NCBI GenBank assembly: GCA_038210595.1
Contig: JBBQWN010000013.1
Span: 1 to 64,000 of the forward strand
DNA length: 64,000 nucleotides
Origin: Glacieibacterium sp038210595
GTDB taxonomy: Bacteria; Pseudomonadota; Alphaproteobacteria; Sphingomonadales; Sphingomonadaceae
Direction: 5' to 3'
Made by a program: the position numbers and the translations under genes. This document shows positions 33,662 to 42,307 of this stretch, piece by piece. Under the pieces are notes generated by a model, which worked only from the letters and a program-made list of their open reading frames with translations, ran no database searches and was not told the DNA's origin. The stretch's first letter is position 1, and every line of letters starts with the position of its first letter.

Positions 33662-34438
33662 TTAGACCACGGTCGCCCCGCCATCGATCACGAAGCACTG
33701 CCCGGTCGCGAAACCACCGGCCTTGCCCGCCAGCAAAACCGCCATGCCGGCAATCTCGTCGGGTACGCCGATGCGGCGCAGTGGCGCACCGTCGGTCGAC
33801 TGCTTCAGGATGTCGGGATTGTCCCACAGCGCCTTGGCGAAGTCGGTCTTGATCAGGCCGGGCGCGATGCAGTTGACGCGGACATTGTCGGGCCCGAACT
33901 CGGCCGCGAGGTTGCGTGCCAGCTGCATGTCGGCGGCCTTGGAGATGCAATAGGCACCGATCATCGTCGAGCCCTTCAGGCCGCCGACCGATGAGATGAT
34001 GGTGATGCTACCGTCCTTGCGCGCCCGCATCGCCGGGGCGACCATGGCGATCAGCCAGTGGTTGGAGACGATATTGTTCTGCAGGATCTTGCCGAACTGC
34101 TCGTCGCTGATCCCCGCCTGCGGCCCGAAATAGGGGTTGGACGCGGCGTTGCAGACCAGCGCGTCGATGCGCCCGAACTTTGCCAGCGTGCCGTCGACGA
34201 GCGCCTGCAGCGACCCCTTGTCGGCGATGTTGGCGGGGATGCTGACCGCCGCCTCCCGCCCGACCGCCGTGTTGATCTCGGCCACCGCCGCCTCGCAGGC
34301 GTCGGCCTTGCGGCTGCTGACCACGACATTGGCACCGTGTTCGGCCATGCGGTGCGCGATCGCCTTGCCGATGCCGCGCGACGAGCCGGTGATGACCGCC
34401 GTCTGGCCGGTCAGGTCGAACAGTTCGGGTATCGCCAT
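33662..34438 (-). CDS. SDR family NAD(P)-dependent oxidoreductase
   Basis: A 258-residue classical short-chain dehydrogenase. The cofactor motif is VITGSSRGIGKAIA, the structural NAS is in VCNAAS, and the catalytic set is Ser in ISSVGG and the YxxxK of GAYCISKAA. The closing IDGGATVV is typical. The basic residues after the glycine motif (SRKADAC) favour NADP. The substrate is unknown. The gene is separated from the divergent MFS transporter by 79 bases, so the two could be coregulated. Confidence 0.9.
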   Translation of the reverse strand: MAIPELFDLTGQTAVITGSSRGIGKAIAHRMAEHGANVVVSSRKADACEAAVAEINTAVGREAAVSIPANIADKGSLQALVDGTLAKFGRIDALVCNAASNPYFGPQAGISDEQFGKILQNNIVSNHWLIAMVAPAMRARKDGSITIISSVGGLKGSTMIGAYCISKAADMQLARNLAAEFGPDNVRVNCIAPGLIKTDFAKALWDNPDILKQSTDGAPLRRIGVPDEIAGMAVLLAGKAGGFATGQCFVIDGGATVV

Positions 34439-34517
34439 CGCTCACTCCCCTTGATTTTGCGGGCACGGTAGGCGACCGCTGCGGCAGCCGGCAAGCGCCG
34501 CGCCCGCGGAGCCCGAA

Positions 34518-35720
34518 TTGCCCCCCTCCCCCGCCGTCCGCTCCACGCTCCTCGCCTGCCTGTTCTTCGCCGGCTTCGGCTGCCTGATCCCGTTCCTGCC
34601 GCTGTGGCTGGAGAAGGTGCACGGTTTCACCGGCACGCAAATCGGCGTCGTGCTCGCCGTCGCGGGGTTCAGCCGGGCCGTCGTCGGGCCGGTCAGTGCC
34701 GCGTGGGCGGACGGGCGCGCGGACCGGCGCGCTCCGCTGTTCCTGTTCACCGGCGTGCTGACCGCCGGATTTCTGGCGCTGCGCTTCCTCGACGGCTTCA
34801 ACGCGGTGTTCGCGCTGATCCTGCTGCTCGACATCGCCTATTGGGGCCTGCTGCCGGTGGTCGAGACGACGCTGCTCCGGCTGACCCGGACCGGCAGGCC
34901 GAGCTATGGTTTTGCCCGCGGGCTGGCCTCGGCGGCGTTCGTCGCCGGCACCACGATCGTCGGGCTGCTCAACGACACGCTGCGCAGTTTCTGGCCGATC
35001 TGGGGCTTCCTGCTTGCCGTCTCGGCGCTGATGGTCGTCAGCAGCGCTTGGATGCCGCGGGAGCCGGTGCACGCGGCGGCGGAGAAAGCGATGCCGTTCG
35101 CCGAGCGGTTGCGGTCCGGGCTAGGGCTGCTCCGCAATCCCGCCTTCACGCTGTTCATCACCGCGGCCGGGCTGATCCAGGCGAGCGCGGCGTTCCTCTA
35201 CACTTCGGGGTCGCTGGTGTGGGCCAATGCGCAGGGGTTCAGCAGCTCGACCATCGCGCTGCTGTGGAACATCGGCGTGCTGGCGGAGGTCGGCTTCCTG
35301 ATGTTCCTCGGCACCTGGTCGGCGAAGTTCCGGCCGGAGACGCTGATCGTCGCCGGCGGCATCGGCGCCGTGGTGCGCTGGACCGCGCTCGCCGCCCTGC
35401 CGCCGTTGTGGGTGCTGGTGCCGCTGCAGCTGCTGCACGCGCTCAGCTTCGCCGCGACCTTCCTCGGCGGCATCCGCTTCATCCAGGCGCGGTACGGCGA
35501 CGACGGCGCGCCGACCGCGCAGATGATCTACATGGGGGTGGCGAATGCGCCCGCCTATGCGGCCGCCGTGCTGGTTTCGGGGCCGCTCTACGACCGCGTC
35601 GGCGCGGCCGGCTATCTGGCGATGACCGCGGTGGCAGCGGTCGGGCTCGTGCTGGCGATCATGCTGCGGGCGCGGCCCTACAGCTCCATCAGGTCGCCCT
35701 GCGAATCCGGCTCCCCGTAA
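34518..35720 (+). CDS. MFS transporter (phenylpropionate permease-like subgroup)
   Basis: A 400-residue protein with 12 predicted membrane helices. The opening LACLFFAGFGCLIPFLPLWLE and the cytoplasmic loop WADGRADRRAPL match the MFS_1-like subgroup that includes HcaT. The repeat of the loop after helix 8 (WSAKFRPETL) is also present. Translation starts at TTG 34518 unless an ATG farther in is used. The substrate cannot be assigned. The 3' end overlaps the convergent Anbu gene by 43 bases. Confidence 0.85.
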   Translation: MPPSPAVRSTLLACLFFAGFGCLIPFLPLWLEKVHGFTGTQIGVVLAVAGFSRAVVGPVSAAWADGRADRRAPLFLFTGVLTAGFLALRFLDGFNAVFALILLLDIAYWGLLPVVETTLLRLTRTGRPSYGFARGLASAAFVAGTTIVGLLNDTLRSFWPIWGFLLAVSALMVVSSAWMPREPVHAAAEKAMPFAERLRSGLGLLRNPAFTLFITAAGLIQASAAFLYTSGSLVWANAQGFSSSTIALLWNIGVLAEVGFLMFLGTWSAKFRPETLIVAGGIGAVVRWTALAALPPLWVLVPLQLLHALSFAATFLGGIRFIQARYGDDGAPTAQMIYMGVANAPAYAAAVLVSGPLYDRVGAAGYLAMTAVAAVGLVLAIMLRARPYSSIRSPCESGSP

Positions 35721-36448
35721 GGCGGCGTCGGGATCGCCATCTGGGCGGCCTTGAGCGCCCGGCTCCAGCGGTCGTCCAGCTCGCGGTAATAGGGATCGTC
35801 GTTGTCGATACGGTGGTTGAGCGCCGGCTGGGACGTGCCCGGTACCACGGTCAGCAGGTCGATCGGCAGGCCGACCGCGAGGTTCGACCGCATCGTCGAG
35901 CTGAACGAGATCAGCGCCACCTTGATCGCTTCGGCGATCGGCGTGTCATAGGTGATCTGGCGGTCGAGGATCGGCTTGCCGTATTTATGCTCGCCGATCT
36001 GCAGGAACGGCGTGTCGGGCTGACATTCGATGAAATTGCCGCTGCCATAGATCAGGAACAGCCGCGGCTTGCGCCCGCCGATGCTGCCGCCGAACAGCAG
36101 CGAAGCGCCGGTCGCGATCTTGTCGTCGGTGATCCCCGAATCGATCTCGCCCTTCGCCTCGCGGAGCGCCGCGCCGACCAGCTGGGCCGCCTTGAACATC
36201 GACGGCGCGTTGTCGAGCGTCTCGCGCTCGTCGGCACCGGGCAGCGTCATCGAGTCCTGCAGCTTGGTGATCGCCGCCTGCGTCACCGACAGGCTGCCGG
36301 CGCTGGTGACGGCGAGGCAGCGCTCCGGCCCGGTCTCGAACAGGCGCAGCTTGCGATAAGTCGAGATATTATCGACGCCGGCGTTGGTGCGGGTGTCGGC
36401 CATCATCACCATGCCGTCCTTGACCAGGATCCCGACGCAATAGGTCAT
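35678..36448 (-). CDS. Anbu proteasome-type peptidase
   Basis: A 256-residue member of the Anbu (ancestral beta subunit) group of Ntn hydrolases, related to the 20S proteasome and HslV. After removal of Met, the chain starts with Thr1 (TYCVGILVKDGM), the nucleophile, with D17 in MADTR and a lysine at about 32 (YRKL) as in proteasome subunits. A GAGGTGG site precedes ATG 36448. An upstream in-frame ATG at 36499 overlaps the previous stop (ATGA) and would add 17 residues before Thr1. It is the last gene of the ATP-grasp/alpha-E/transglutaminase operon. Confidence 0.93.
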   Translation of the reverse strand: MTYCVGILVKDGMVMMADTRTNAGVDNISTYRKLRLFETGPERCLAVTSAGSLSVTQAAITKLQDSMTLPGADERETLDNAPSMFKAAQLVGAALREAKGEIDSGITDDKIATGASLLFGGSIGGRKPRLFLIYGSGNFIECQPDTPFLQIGEHKYGKPILDRQITYDTPIAEAIKVALISFSSTMRSNLAVGLPIDLLTVVPGTSQPALNHRIDNDDPYYRELDDRWSRALKAAQMAIPTPPYGEPDSQGDLMEL

Positions 36449-36495
36449 CGCTTCCACCTCGTGGCTGAACGCCTCGCGGCTGTCCCACTCCCGGC

Positions 36496-37299
36496 TCATT
36501 GAGACAAGTCCGCATCGAAGGCGCTAACCGCGACGTGCATCGTCTCCGCGCCGCCGCCGCGCCGCGCGCCGCGCACCGGCGCAGCATCCTGATAGTCGAG
36601 CCCGACCGCGACGCGCAGGTGCGCCTCGGTCGTCGATTGCCCGTTGGTCGGGTCGAAGCCGACCCAGCCCAGCTCCTCGATCCACGCCTCCGCCCAGGCA
36701 TGGCCGGCCGGCTGTGTCTCATCACGCACATAATGACCAGAGACATAACGTGCCGGTATCCCGAGGTGCCGCGCCGCGGCGCAGAACACATGGGTATAGT
36801 CCTGGCAGACGCCGCGCCCGCTGGCGAAGGCGGTCACCGCATCGGTGCCGGTGCCGGTCGCCTCGGTATCGAAGATCATCTGCTCGCGCAGCGCCAGTTG
36901 CAGCGCGTGGAGCGTGTCGACGTCGCTGCCGTGCCGGTGCGCGCGGGCGAAATCCTGGATTGCCTTGTCCGGCGTTGTCAGGTCGGTCTGGCGCAGGAAC
37001 AGCGCCGGCGGCAGCGGCTCGTTCGACCCGCGGATGATGCCGTGGGTGTCGATCGTCTCGACCTCGCCGCCGACGGTGAAGGCCATGCGGGTCAGCGGAT
37101 GGTCGGCGTAGAACATGTGGACGATGTTGCCGAAGACGTCGGTGGAGCGGCGCAGGGAGCCGTCCGCATCGACATCGACGCGCCAGCTCAGCACCGTCTG
37201 GTCCTCATGCGCGTGCGGCTCGACACGCAGCAGCTGGATCATCGCGCTGGCGGGCAGCGAATAATCGTAGACGGTTGAATACTCGACCCTGATCCGCAC
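36496..37299 (-). CDS. Transglutaminase-like cysteine protease of the Anbu operon
   Basis: A 267-residue protein with an N-terminal bacterial transglutaminase beta region (VEYSTVYDYS) and a core with the catalytic triad C165 (GRGVCQDYTHVF), H200 (AGHAWAEAW) and D216 (GFDPTNG). Bacterial relatives are usually peptidases. No signal peptide is seen, so it is cytoplasmic. It starts 27 bases after the alpha-E gene and its stop overlaps a candidate Anbu start. In this operon it is predicted to process or attach the product of the ATP-grasp protein. Confidence 0.92.
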   Translation of the reverse strand: MRIRVEYSTVYDYSLPASAMIQLLRVEPHAHEDQTVLSWRVDVDADGSLRRSTDVFGNIVHMFYADHPLTRMAFTVGGEVETIDTHGIIRGSNEPLPPALFLRQTDLTTPDKAIQDFARAHRHGSDVDTLHALQLALREQMIFDTEATGTGTDAVTAFASGRGVCQDYTHVFCAAARHLGIPARYVSGHYVRDETQPAGHAWAEAWIEELGWVGFDPTNGQSTTEAHLRVAVGLDYQDAAPVRGARRGGGAETMHVAVSAFDADLSQ

Positions 37300-37326
37300 T
37301 CGGTCCCCCCGGACGTTAACGCGCCC

Positions 37327-38271
37327 TCAAAACAGATATTGCTCGGCGATCGCTTCGCCGAGCCGGTTGTTGCCGGCGATGAATTTCCCCAGGAACTCGT
37401 GCAGACCGTTGGTGAAGATCGTGTCGATCCTGAGCCCGCGCAGCCGCGCGTGTTCGGCGGACGCGAGCCGGTGCGCTGGGCCGCGCCGTCCGCCGGCGGC
37501 GTTGGCGAGCAGATCGAGGTAGCGCAGCACGTCGCCGTAGCAACTGGCGAGGCTGCGCGGAATCTGGCTGTTGAGGATCAGCAGGTCGGCGACCAGCCAT
37601 GGCTTGACCGATTCGCGGTACACCCAGCGATAGGCGGTCAGCGCCGAGACGGTGCGCAGGATCGTCGTCCACTGGAAATAATCCAGGCTGCCGCCGACCG
37701 TCTCGCCGCGCGGCAGCAGCAGGTGATATTTCACGTCGAGCACGCGCGCGGTATTGTCGGCCCGTTCGATCGCCGAGCCGAGGCGGATGAACCAATAGGC
37801 ATCGCCGCGCAGCATGGTGCGGTGCGCCGCCCCGTCGAACGACTGCATAGCCGCCTTGACCGTCTCCAGCAGCGTCGCCAACGCCTCGCGGTCGACCAGG
37901 CGGGTGCCGAACTTCTGCATCTCCAGCCACGCGCCGTTGATCGCCTCCCAGGCCTCCAGCGTCAGCGCAGTGCGCACCGCGCGGGCGTTGGCGCGGGCCG
38001 CCTCGACGCAGCGGCGGATTGAGCTTGAGTTGGCCGGATCGATGGTCAGAAAGGCGATGACGCCGGCCTCATCGACGATCAGCCCGCGATCCTTGTAGGC
38101 CTTGGTCATCCAGGCGGCCGAGAGCGCACTCTCCCAGGCGTTGGTCGCGCCCCCATAGGACTGCGGCAAGGAGGCCAGGCGCAGCGTCGCTTCGATCAAG
38201 CGCGACAGGAAATCGGCGCGCTCAATATAGCGCCCGACCCAATAGAGGTTGCCGGCGGTGCGGCTCAGCAT
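37327..38271 (-). CDS. Alpha-E domain protein (DUF403)
   Basis: A 314-residue all-helical protein. The conserved opening is MLSRTAGNLYWVGRYIERAD, and a second copy of the pattern appears as GSAIERADNTARVLDVKYH. The family pairs almost invariably with permuted ATP-grasp proteins, either as a neighbour or fused, and its function is unknown. It may be a scaffold or helper for peptide synthesis. It starts 3 bases after the ATP-grasp stop, so the two are made together. Confidence 0.9.
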   Translation of the reverse strand: MLSRTAGNLYWVGRYIERADFLSRLIEATLRLASLPQSYGGATNAWESALSAAWMTKAYKDRGLIVDEAGVIAFLTIDPANSSSIRRCVEAARANARAVRTALTLEAWEAINGAWLEMQKFGTRLVDREALATLLETVKAAMQSFDGAAHRTMLRGDAYWFIRLGSAIERADNTARVLDVKYHLLLPRGETVGGSLDYFQWTTILRTVSALTAYRWVYRESVKPWLVADLLILNSQIPRSLASCYGDVLRYLDLLANAAGGRRGPAHRLASAEHARLRGLRIDTIFTNGLHEFLGKFIAGNNRLGEAIAEQYLF

Positions 38272-38274
38272 CCC

Positions 38275-39711
38275 CTAATCATCCACCACCCACGTGTCCT
38301 TGGTGCCGCCGCCCTGGCTGGAGTTGACCACCAGCGAGCCGGGATCGAGCGCCACCCGCGTCAGACCGCCTGGCACGATGGTGGTGCCGTTCGCGCCGGT
38401 CAGCACGAACGGTCGCAAATCGACATGGCGCGGCGCGATGCCGGAGTCGCACAGCGTCGGGCAGGTCGACAGCGCCAGCGTCGGCTGGGCGATGAACTTC
38501 TCCGGATGCGCGCGCAGCTTGGCGGCGAACGCCGCGATGGTGGCGGCGGGCGCGTGCGGCCCGACCAGCATGCCGTAGCCGCCGGAGCCATCGACTTCCT
38601 TGACCACCAGCTCGGCGAGATGGTCGAGCACATAGCCGAGCGCTTCCGGTTCGCGGCAGCGCCACGTCGGGACATTCTTCAGGATCGGCTCGTCGCCAGT
38701 GTAGAACTTCACGATCTCCGGCATGTAGCTGTAAATCGCCTTGTCGTCGGCGACCCCGGTGCCGGGTGCGTTGCAGATCGTCACGTTGCCCGCCGCATAG
38801 GCCGCCATCAGACCTGGTACCCCGAGCGTCGAGTCCGGCCGGAAACACAAGGGGTCGAGATAGGCATCGTCAAGGCGGCGGTAGATGACGTCGACGCGCT
38901 GCGGCCCTTGCGTGGTGCGCATGTAGACGACGTCGTCCTTGACCGCGAGATCGCTGCCCTCAACCAGCTCGATACCCAGCTTGTCGGCAAGGAAGCTGTG
39001 TTCATAAAAGGCGCTGTTGTGCTGGCCCGGCGTCATCAGCACGACGACCGGCGCGACACCGCCATTGGGGCTGACCGACTGCAGCGTCTCAAGCAGCGCC
39101 TCCGGGTAGGTCTCGACCGGCGCGACCTTCACGGCGTGAAACAGCTCGGGCACCAGCTTGAGCATCACCTCGCGGTTCTCGAGCATGTAGGACACGCCCG
39201 ACGGGGTCCGCGCATTGTCCTCCAGCACATAGAATTCGTGCGCGTCGGTGCGGACCAGATCGATGCCGGCGATATGACACCAGATGTCGTGCGCCGGCTT
39301 GTGCCCGATCATCGGCAGGCAGAAGCCCGGGTTTTGCAGCGCCAGCGCCTCGGGCAGCAGCCCGGCGCGCAGGATCTCGCGCGGCCCGTAGATGTCGGCG
39401 AGGAAGCTGTTGAGCGCGCCGACGCGCTGCCGTAGCCCGGCCTCCAGCGTCGTCCATTCGGAGCGATGCAGGATGCGCGGCACGATGTCGAAGGGGATCA
39501 GCCGCTCGGCCGCATCGGGGTCGCCATAGACCGCGAAGGTGATGCCGATGCGGCGGAAGAACAGTTCCGCCTGCGCCTTGCGGGTTTCCATCAGCGCATG
39601 CGGGCTGGCATCGAGCCAATCGCGTATGGCGCGATAGGCGTCGCGGACATTGCCGTCGCCCGCGGCCGCGTGGCCGAACATCTCGTCGAAAGCCGCCGCC
39701 TTTGCCAACAC
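38275..39711 (-). CDS. Circularly permuted ATP-grasp protein (DUF404/DUF407 type)
   Basis: A 478-residue protein, the first gene of the Anbu operon. Family blocks are visible in order: VLEDNARTPSGVSYMLENRE, VVLMTPGQHNSAFYEH, RTTQGPQRVDVIYRRLDD, NAPGTGVADDKAIYSYMPEI, VVKEVDGSGGYGMLVGP, HVDLRPFVL and VNSSQGGGTKDTWV. ATP-grasp enzymes join a carboxylate to an amine via acyl phosphate, and this group has been predicted to build peptides without ribosomes. The substrates are unknown. About 70 bases upstream lie free of genes, leaving room for the operon promoter. Confidence 0.94.
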   Translation of the reverse strand: MLAKAAAFDEMFGHAAAGDGNVRDAYRAIRDWLDASPHALMETRKAQAELFFRRIGITFAVYGDPDAAERLIPFDIVPRILHRSEWTTLEAGLRQRVGALNSFLADIYGPREILRAGLLPEALALQNPGFCLPMIGHKPAHDIWCHIAGIDLVRTDAHEFYVLEDNARTPSGVSYMLENREVMLKLVPELFHAVKVAPVETYPEALLETLQSVSPNGGVAPVVVLMTPGQHNSAFYEHSFLADKLGIELVEGSDLAVKDDVVYMRTTQGPQRVDVIYRRLDDAYLDPLCFRPDSTLGVPGLMAAYAAGNVTICNAPGTGVADDKAIYSYMPEIVKFYTGDEPILKNVPTWRCREPEALGYVLDHLAELVVKEVDGSGGYGMLVGPHAPAATIAAFAAKLRAHPEKFIAQPTLALSTCPTLCDSGIAPRHVDLRPFVLTGANGTTIVPGGLTRVALDPGSLVVNSSQGGGTKDTWVVDD

Positions 39712-39784
39712 GTCCCCGCTGCTTTTTCGTTACCGCATAGTGTGCAGTGCAGCGGAAGCACGCAAGCCGTTTGTCGGCGCAGAT

Positions 39785-40894
39785 TTATTCGGGCTGTTTG
39801 CGAGGCTCCCCTGACTTGCCAGGGTTGCGGGGACGGCCGTCGCGTTGCGGCCGCTCGGCCGCTGCCGGTTTGGCGGCGACGGGAGCGGGCACGGCGGCGG
39901 GAGCCGGTACCGGGCTTGTCGCCGCCGGTGCCGGGGCCTGACCACTGGCGCGATCCGGGCGCGGATCGGCACCGGGTGGGCGACCACGCTCGCCGCCCTG
40001 CTGTCCGCCGCGGCCGTTCATGTCGCCGCGGCGTCCTTCGCCCGGCGCGGGAACCGAGCGCTGCACCACCACCGGAGGCGGCGCCACGCTGCCTCCCTGC
40101 GCCTCAGGGCGGCGGTCGCGGCCGTTCCGATCGCCGTCGCGGCGGCGATCGGGGCGATTGTCGAAGCGGGGCGGTACGATGCCGGAGTTGGCGTTCGGTG
40201 CGCCAGGGCGGTAGCCGTCGCGGGATCGGTCGCGCCCGTCACCCTGGCGCGGATCGAAGCCCGGGCGCCGATCGCCGTCCCGGCGCCGGTCGCGTCCGTC
40301 CCAGCGCTGTTCGCGATGCTGCGTCCGGTCCCAATAGTTGCGGTTATAGCGCCACGGCAGGACCGACGCGGCGATCCGACCGCTATAGAAGCGCGCCCGG
40401 GGCACGTAGATCCAGCTCGGCGCGTACCAGCGATTGTAATCCCAGGCGTCGATGTCGCCATAGCTGGACTGCGGCGGCAACGGTGCCCAGCCGGTGTAAT
40501 CATCGCCGTCGCGGAAGGCGACCCAGGCGGGCGCGTATTCGGTGTCCGGCACCCACACCCAGCCGAGGCGATCGTCGAAGCCCCAGCGGCCATAGTGATA
40601 GGTCGCCCAGCCCCACGGCTCGTCGCTGCGCCACTCACGGCCATCCTGCCCGTCGACCCACGCGCCGACCGTGTAGGGCCGCCAGTCGCGCCAGACATTC
40701 GGAGCCCAGGCGCGGCCCCAGCGGGTTGAAACCCAGCGGCCATAGCGGGCCAGCGGGGCCTCGAAATCGCGGACGGAACGGATTTCCCGGGTCTCGGCAT
40801 AATCATAGCCGCTGCGGCCATAGTCATATTCTTGCGCCAGCACCGGCGCGCCACCCGCAAGAAGAGCTGCGAAGATCAGTCCGGGAATGCGCAT
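39785..40894 (-). CDS. Secreted Arg/Asp-rich protein with a tryptophan-rich DUF6600-like domain
   Basis: A 369-residue exported protein. The signal peptide (residues 1-20, VLA-QEY) is followed by a tryptophan- and tyrosine-rich segment with the repeating pattern YGRWVSTRWGRAWAP, WGWATYHYGRWGF and WVWVPDTEYAPAWVAF (about residues 45-150). The second half is disordered: a block dominated by Arg, Asp and Gly (residues 205-275), then a Pro/Ala-rich tail. Similar domains occur with FecR-type regulators and envelope proteins, but the role is unknown. The start is 270 bases from the divergent efflux operon. Confidence 0.75.
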   Translation of the reverse strand: MRIPGLIFAALLAGGAPVLAQEYDYGRSGYDYAETREIRSVRDFEAPLARYGRWVSTRWGRAWAPNVWRDWRPYTVGAWVDGQDGREWRSDEPWGWATYHYGRWGFDDRLGWVWVPDTEYAPAWVAFRDGDDYTGWAPLPPQSSYGDIDAWDYNRWYAPSWIYVPRARFYSGRIAASVLPWRYNRNYWDRTQHREQRWDGRDRRRDGDRRPGFDPRQGDGRDRSRDGYRPGAPNANSGIVPPRFDNRPDRRRDGDRNGRDRRPEAQGGSVAPPPVVVQRSVPAPGEGRRGDMNGRGGQQGGERGRPPGADPRPDRASGQAPAPAATSPVPAPAAVPAPVAAKPAAAERPQRDGRPRNPGKSGEPRKQPE

Positions 40895-41164
40895 GCTGGA
40901 ACTCCTGCCGTCAACGCCGGTGTGAGCCTCCAGCGCTGACGAGAGGATGAATGTTCCGTTGTCCTCCAGACAGGTTCCGTGGTCAGCGTTCCACGTCGCA
41001 GCTGCGCGGACAGAAAACTCTTTCGGCTGGGGTCGTTCAGGCGGCTGCGGCGACGATCGTTGCGGGAAGGCGCGGATGCTTGGTCAGATTGTCGCGGCGG
41101 TAAACGGACGAGAAGTCTTTGAACCCACGCGGGGGCATGGCATGAGCACCAGCGTAACAGCCCG

Positions 41165-42307
41165 GTGACCCTGCATTCAATGTCGTTGAAACCTCTCCTG
41201 CCACTGCCACTGCTGCTGCTCGCTGCCCTCGCCGGTTGCGGCAAGGGCGACGACGCCGCCAAGGGCAAGAAGCGCCCGCCGATGATGGTCGCGGTCGAGC
41301 CCGCGGCCGCAGCCGACTACGTGCCGCGCCTCGATGCGCTGGGCACTGTGACGCCACTGCAGTCGGTTGCGGTGCGGACGCGCGTCGACGGGCAGATCAC
41401 CGCGGTATTGTTCAAGGAAGGCGACACGGTTCGTGCCGGTCAGCCGCTGTTCCGCCTCGACGACCGCGCCATCCGCGCGCAGGTCGCGCAGAGCCGTGCC
41501 GGTCTGGCCAGCGCCACGGCAACCGCCGCGCAGGCGACCGCCGATCTCAGGCGCGCCCAAGCGCTGGTTGCCAAGGGCTTTGTTTCCAAGGCGACCATCG
41601 ACCTGAAGCAGGCCGCCGCCGACACTGGTCGTGCCGGCATCGACCAGGCCCGCGCGACCATCAGCGCCGGCGAAACCGCGCTCAGCTATCTGACCGTGCG
41701 TGCGCCCGTGTCGGGCCGCACCGGCGAGATCGGCTACAAGGTTGGGGCCACCGTTCGGGCCAGCGACGCGACCCCGCTCGTCACAGTCAACCAGCTGTCA
41801 CCGATAACGGTGCGCTTCGCGGTGCCGCCCGACGGTATCCAGACGCTGCGCACCGCAGTTGCGGCGGGCACCGTCGGGGTCGTTGCCAGCGACCGCGGCA
41901 ACGGCGCGCGGCTGGCGACGGGCCGGCTGGTTTTTCTCGACAACAACGTCGACCCGGCGACCGGCGGACTGGCCGCGAAGGCCGAGTTCGACAATGCCCG
42001 CGGTGAGTTGTGGCCCGGCGGGCTGGTCGGCATATCGGTGCCGCTGGGCACGCCCAAGCGGCTCGTCGCAGTCACCGAGGCGGCGGTCCAGAACGGCCGC
42101 GACGGCAGTTTCGTATGGACCGTGGGCGGCGGCAACAAGGTCGCGATGACGCCGGTCAGCATCGCCGGGCGCGCCGGCGGCCGCGCTTATCTGGGCAGCG
42201 GCGTTGCGCCGGGCACGCGCGTCGTTACCGACGCGCTGAACAAGCTGAAGCCTGGCGATGCGGTGCGGGTCAAGGGCGAGCGCAAGCCCGCGACGGCAAG
42301 CGCATGA
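41165..42307 (+). CDS. Efflux RND transporter periplasmic adaptor, lipoprotein
   Basis: A 380-residue membrane-fusion protein. A lipobox LAALAGC sets the lipidated cysteine at residue 25, after which the chain has GTVTPLQSVAVRTRVDGQI and EGDTVRAGQPLFRLDD (lipoyl half), a helical hairpin, and LTVRAPVSGRTGEIGYKVG. The arrangement resembles MdtA-type adaptors. GTG 41165 or ATG 41180 could be the start. The stop overlaps the permease start (ATGA), so the two are cotranslated. Confidence 0.94.
   Translation: MTLHSMSLKPLLPLPLLLLAALAGCGKGDDAAKGKKRPPMMVAVEPAAAADYVPRLDALGTVTPLQSVAVRTRVDGQITAVLFKEGDTVRAGQPLFRLDDRAIRAQVAQSRAGLASATATAAQATADLRRAQALVAKGFVSKATIDLKQAAADTGRAGIDQARATISAGETALSYLTVRAPVSGRTGEIGYKVGATVRASDATPLVTVNQLSPITVRFAVPPDGIQTLRTAVAAGTVGVVASDRGNGARLATGRLVFLDNNVDPATGGLAAKAEFDNARGELWPGGLVGISVPLGTPKRLVAVTEAAVQNGRDGSFVWTVGGGNKVAMTPVSIAGRAGGRAYLGSGVAPGTRVVTDALNKLKPGDAVRVKGERKPATASA

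Noticed and set aside
40947..41168. 73-codon frame between the Arg/Asp-rich protein and the second RND operon
   Set aside because: No good ribosome site and no recognisable sequence; it falls in the divergent promoter region.
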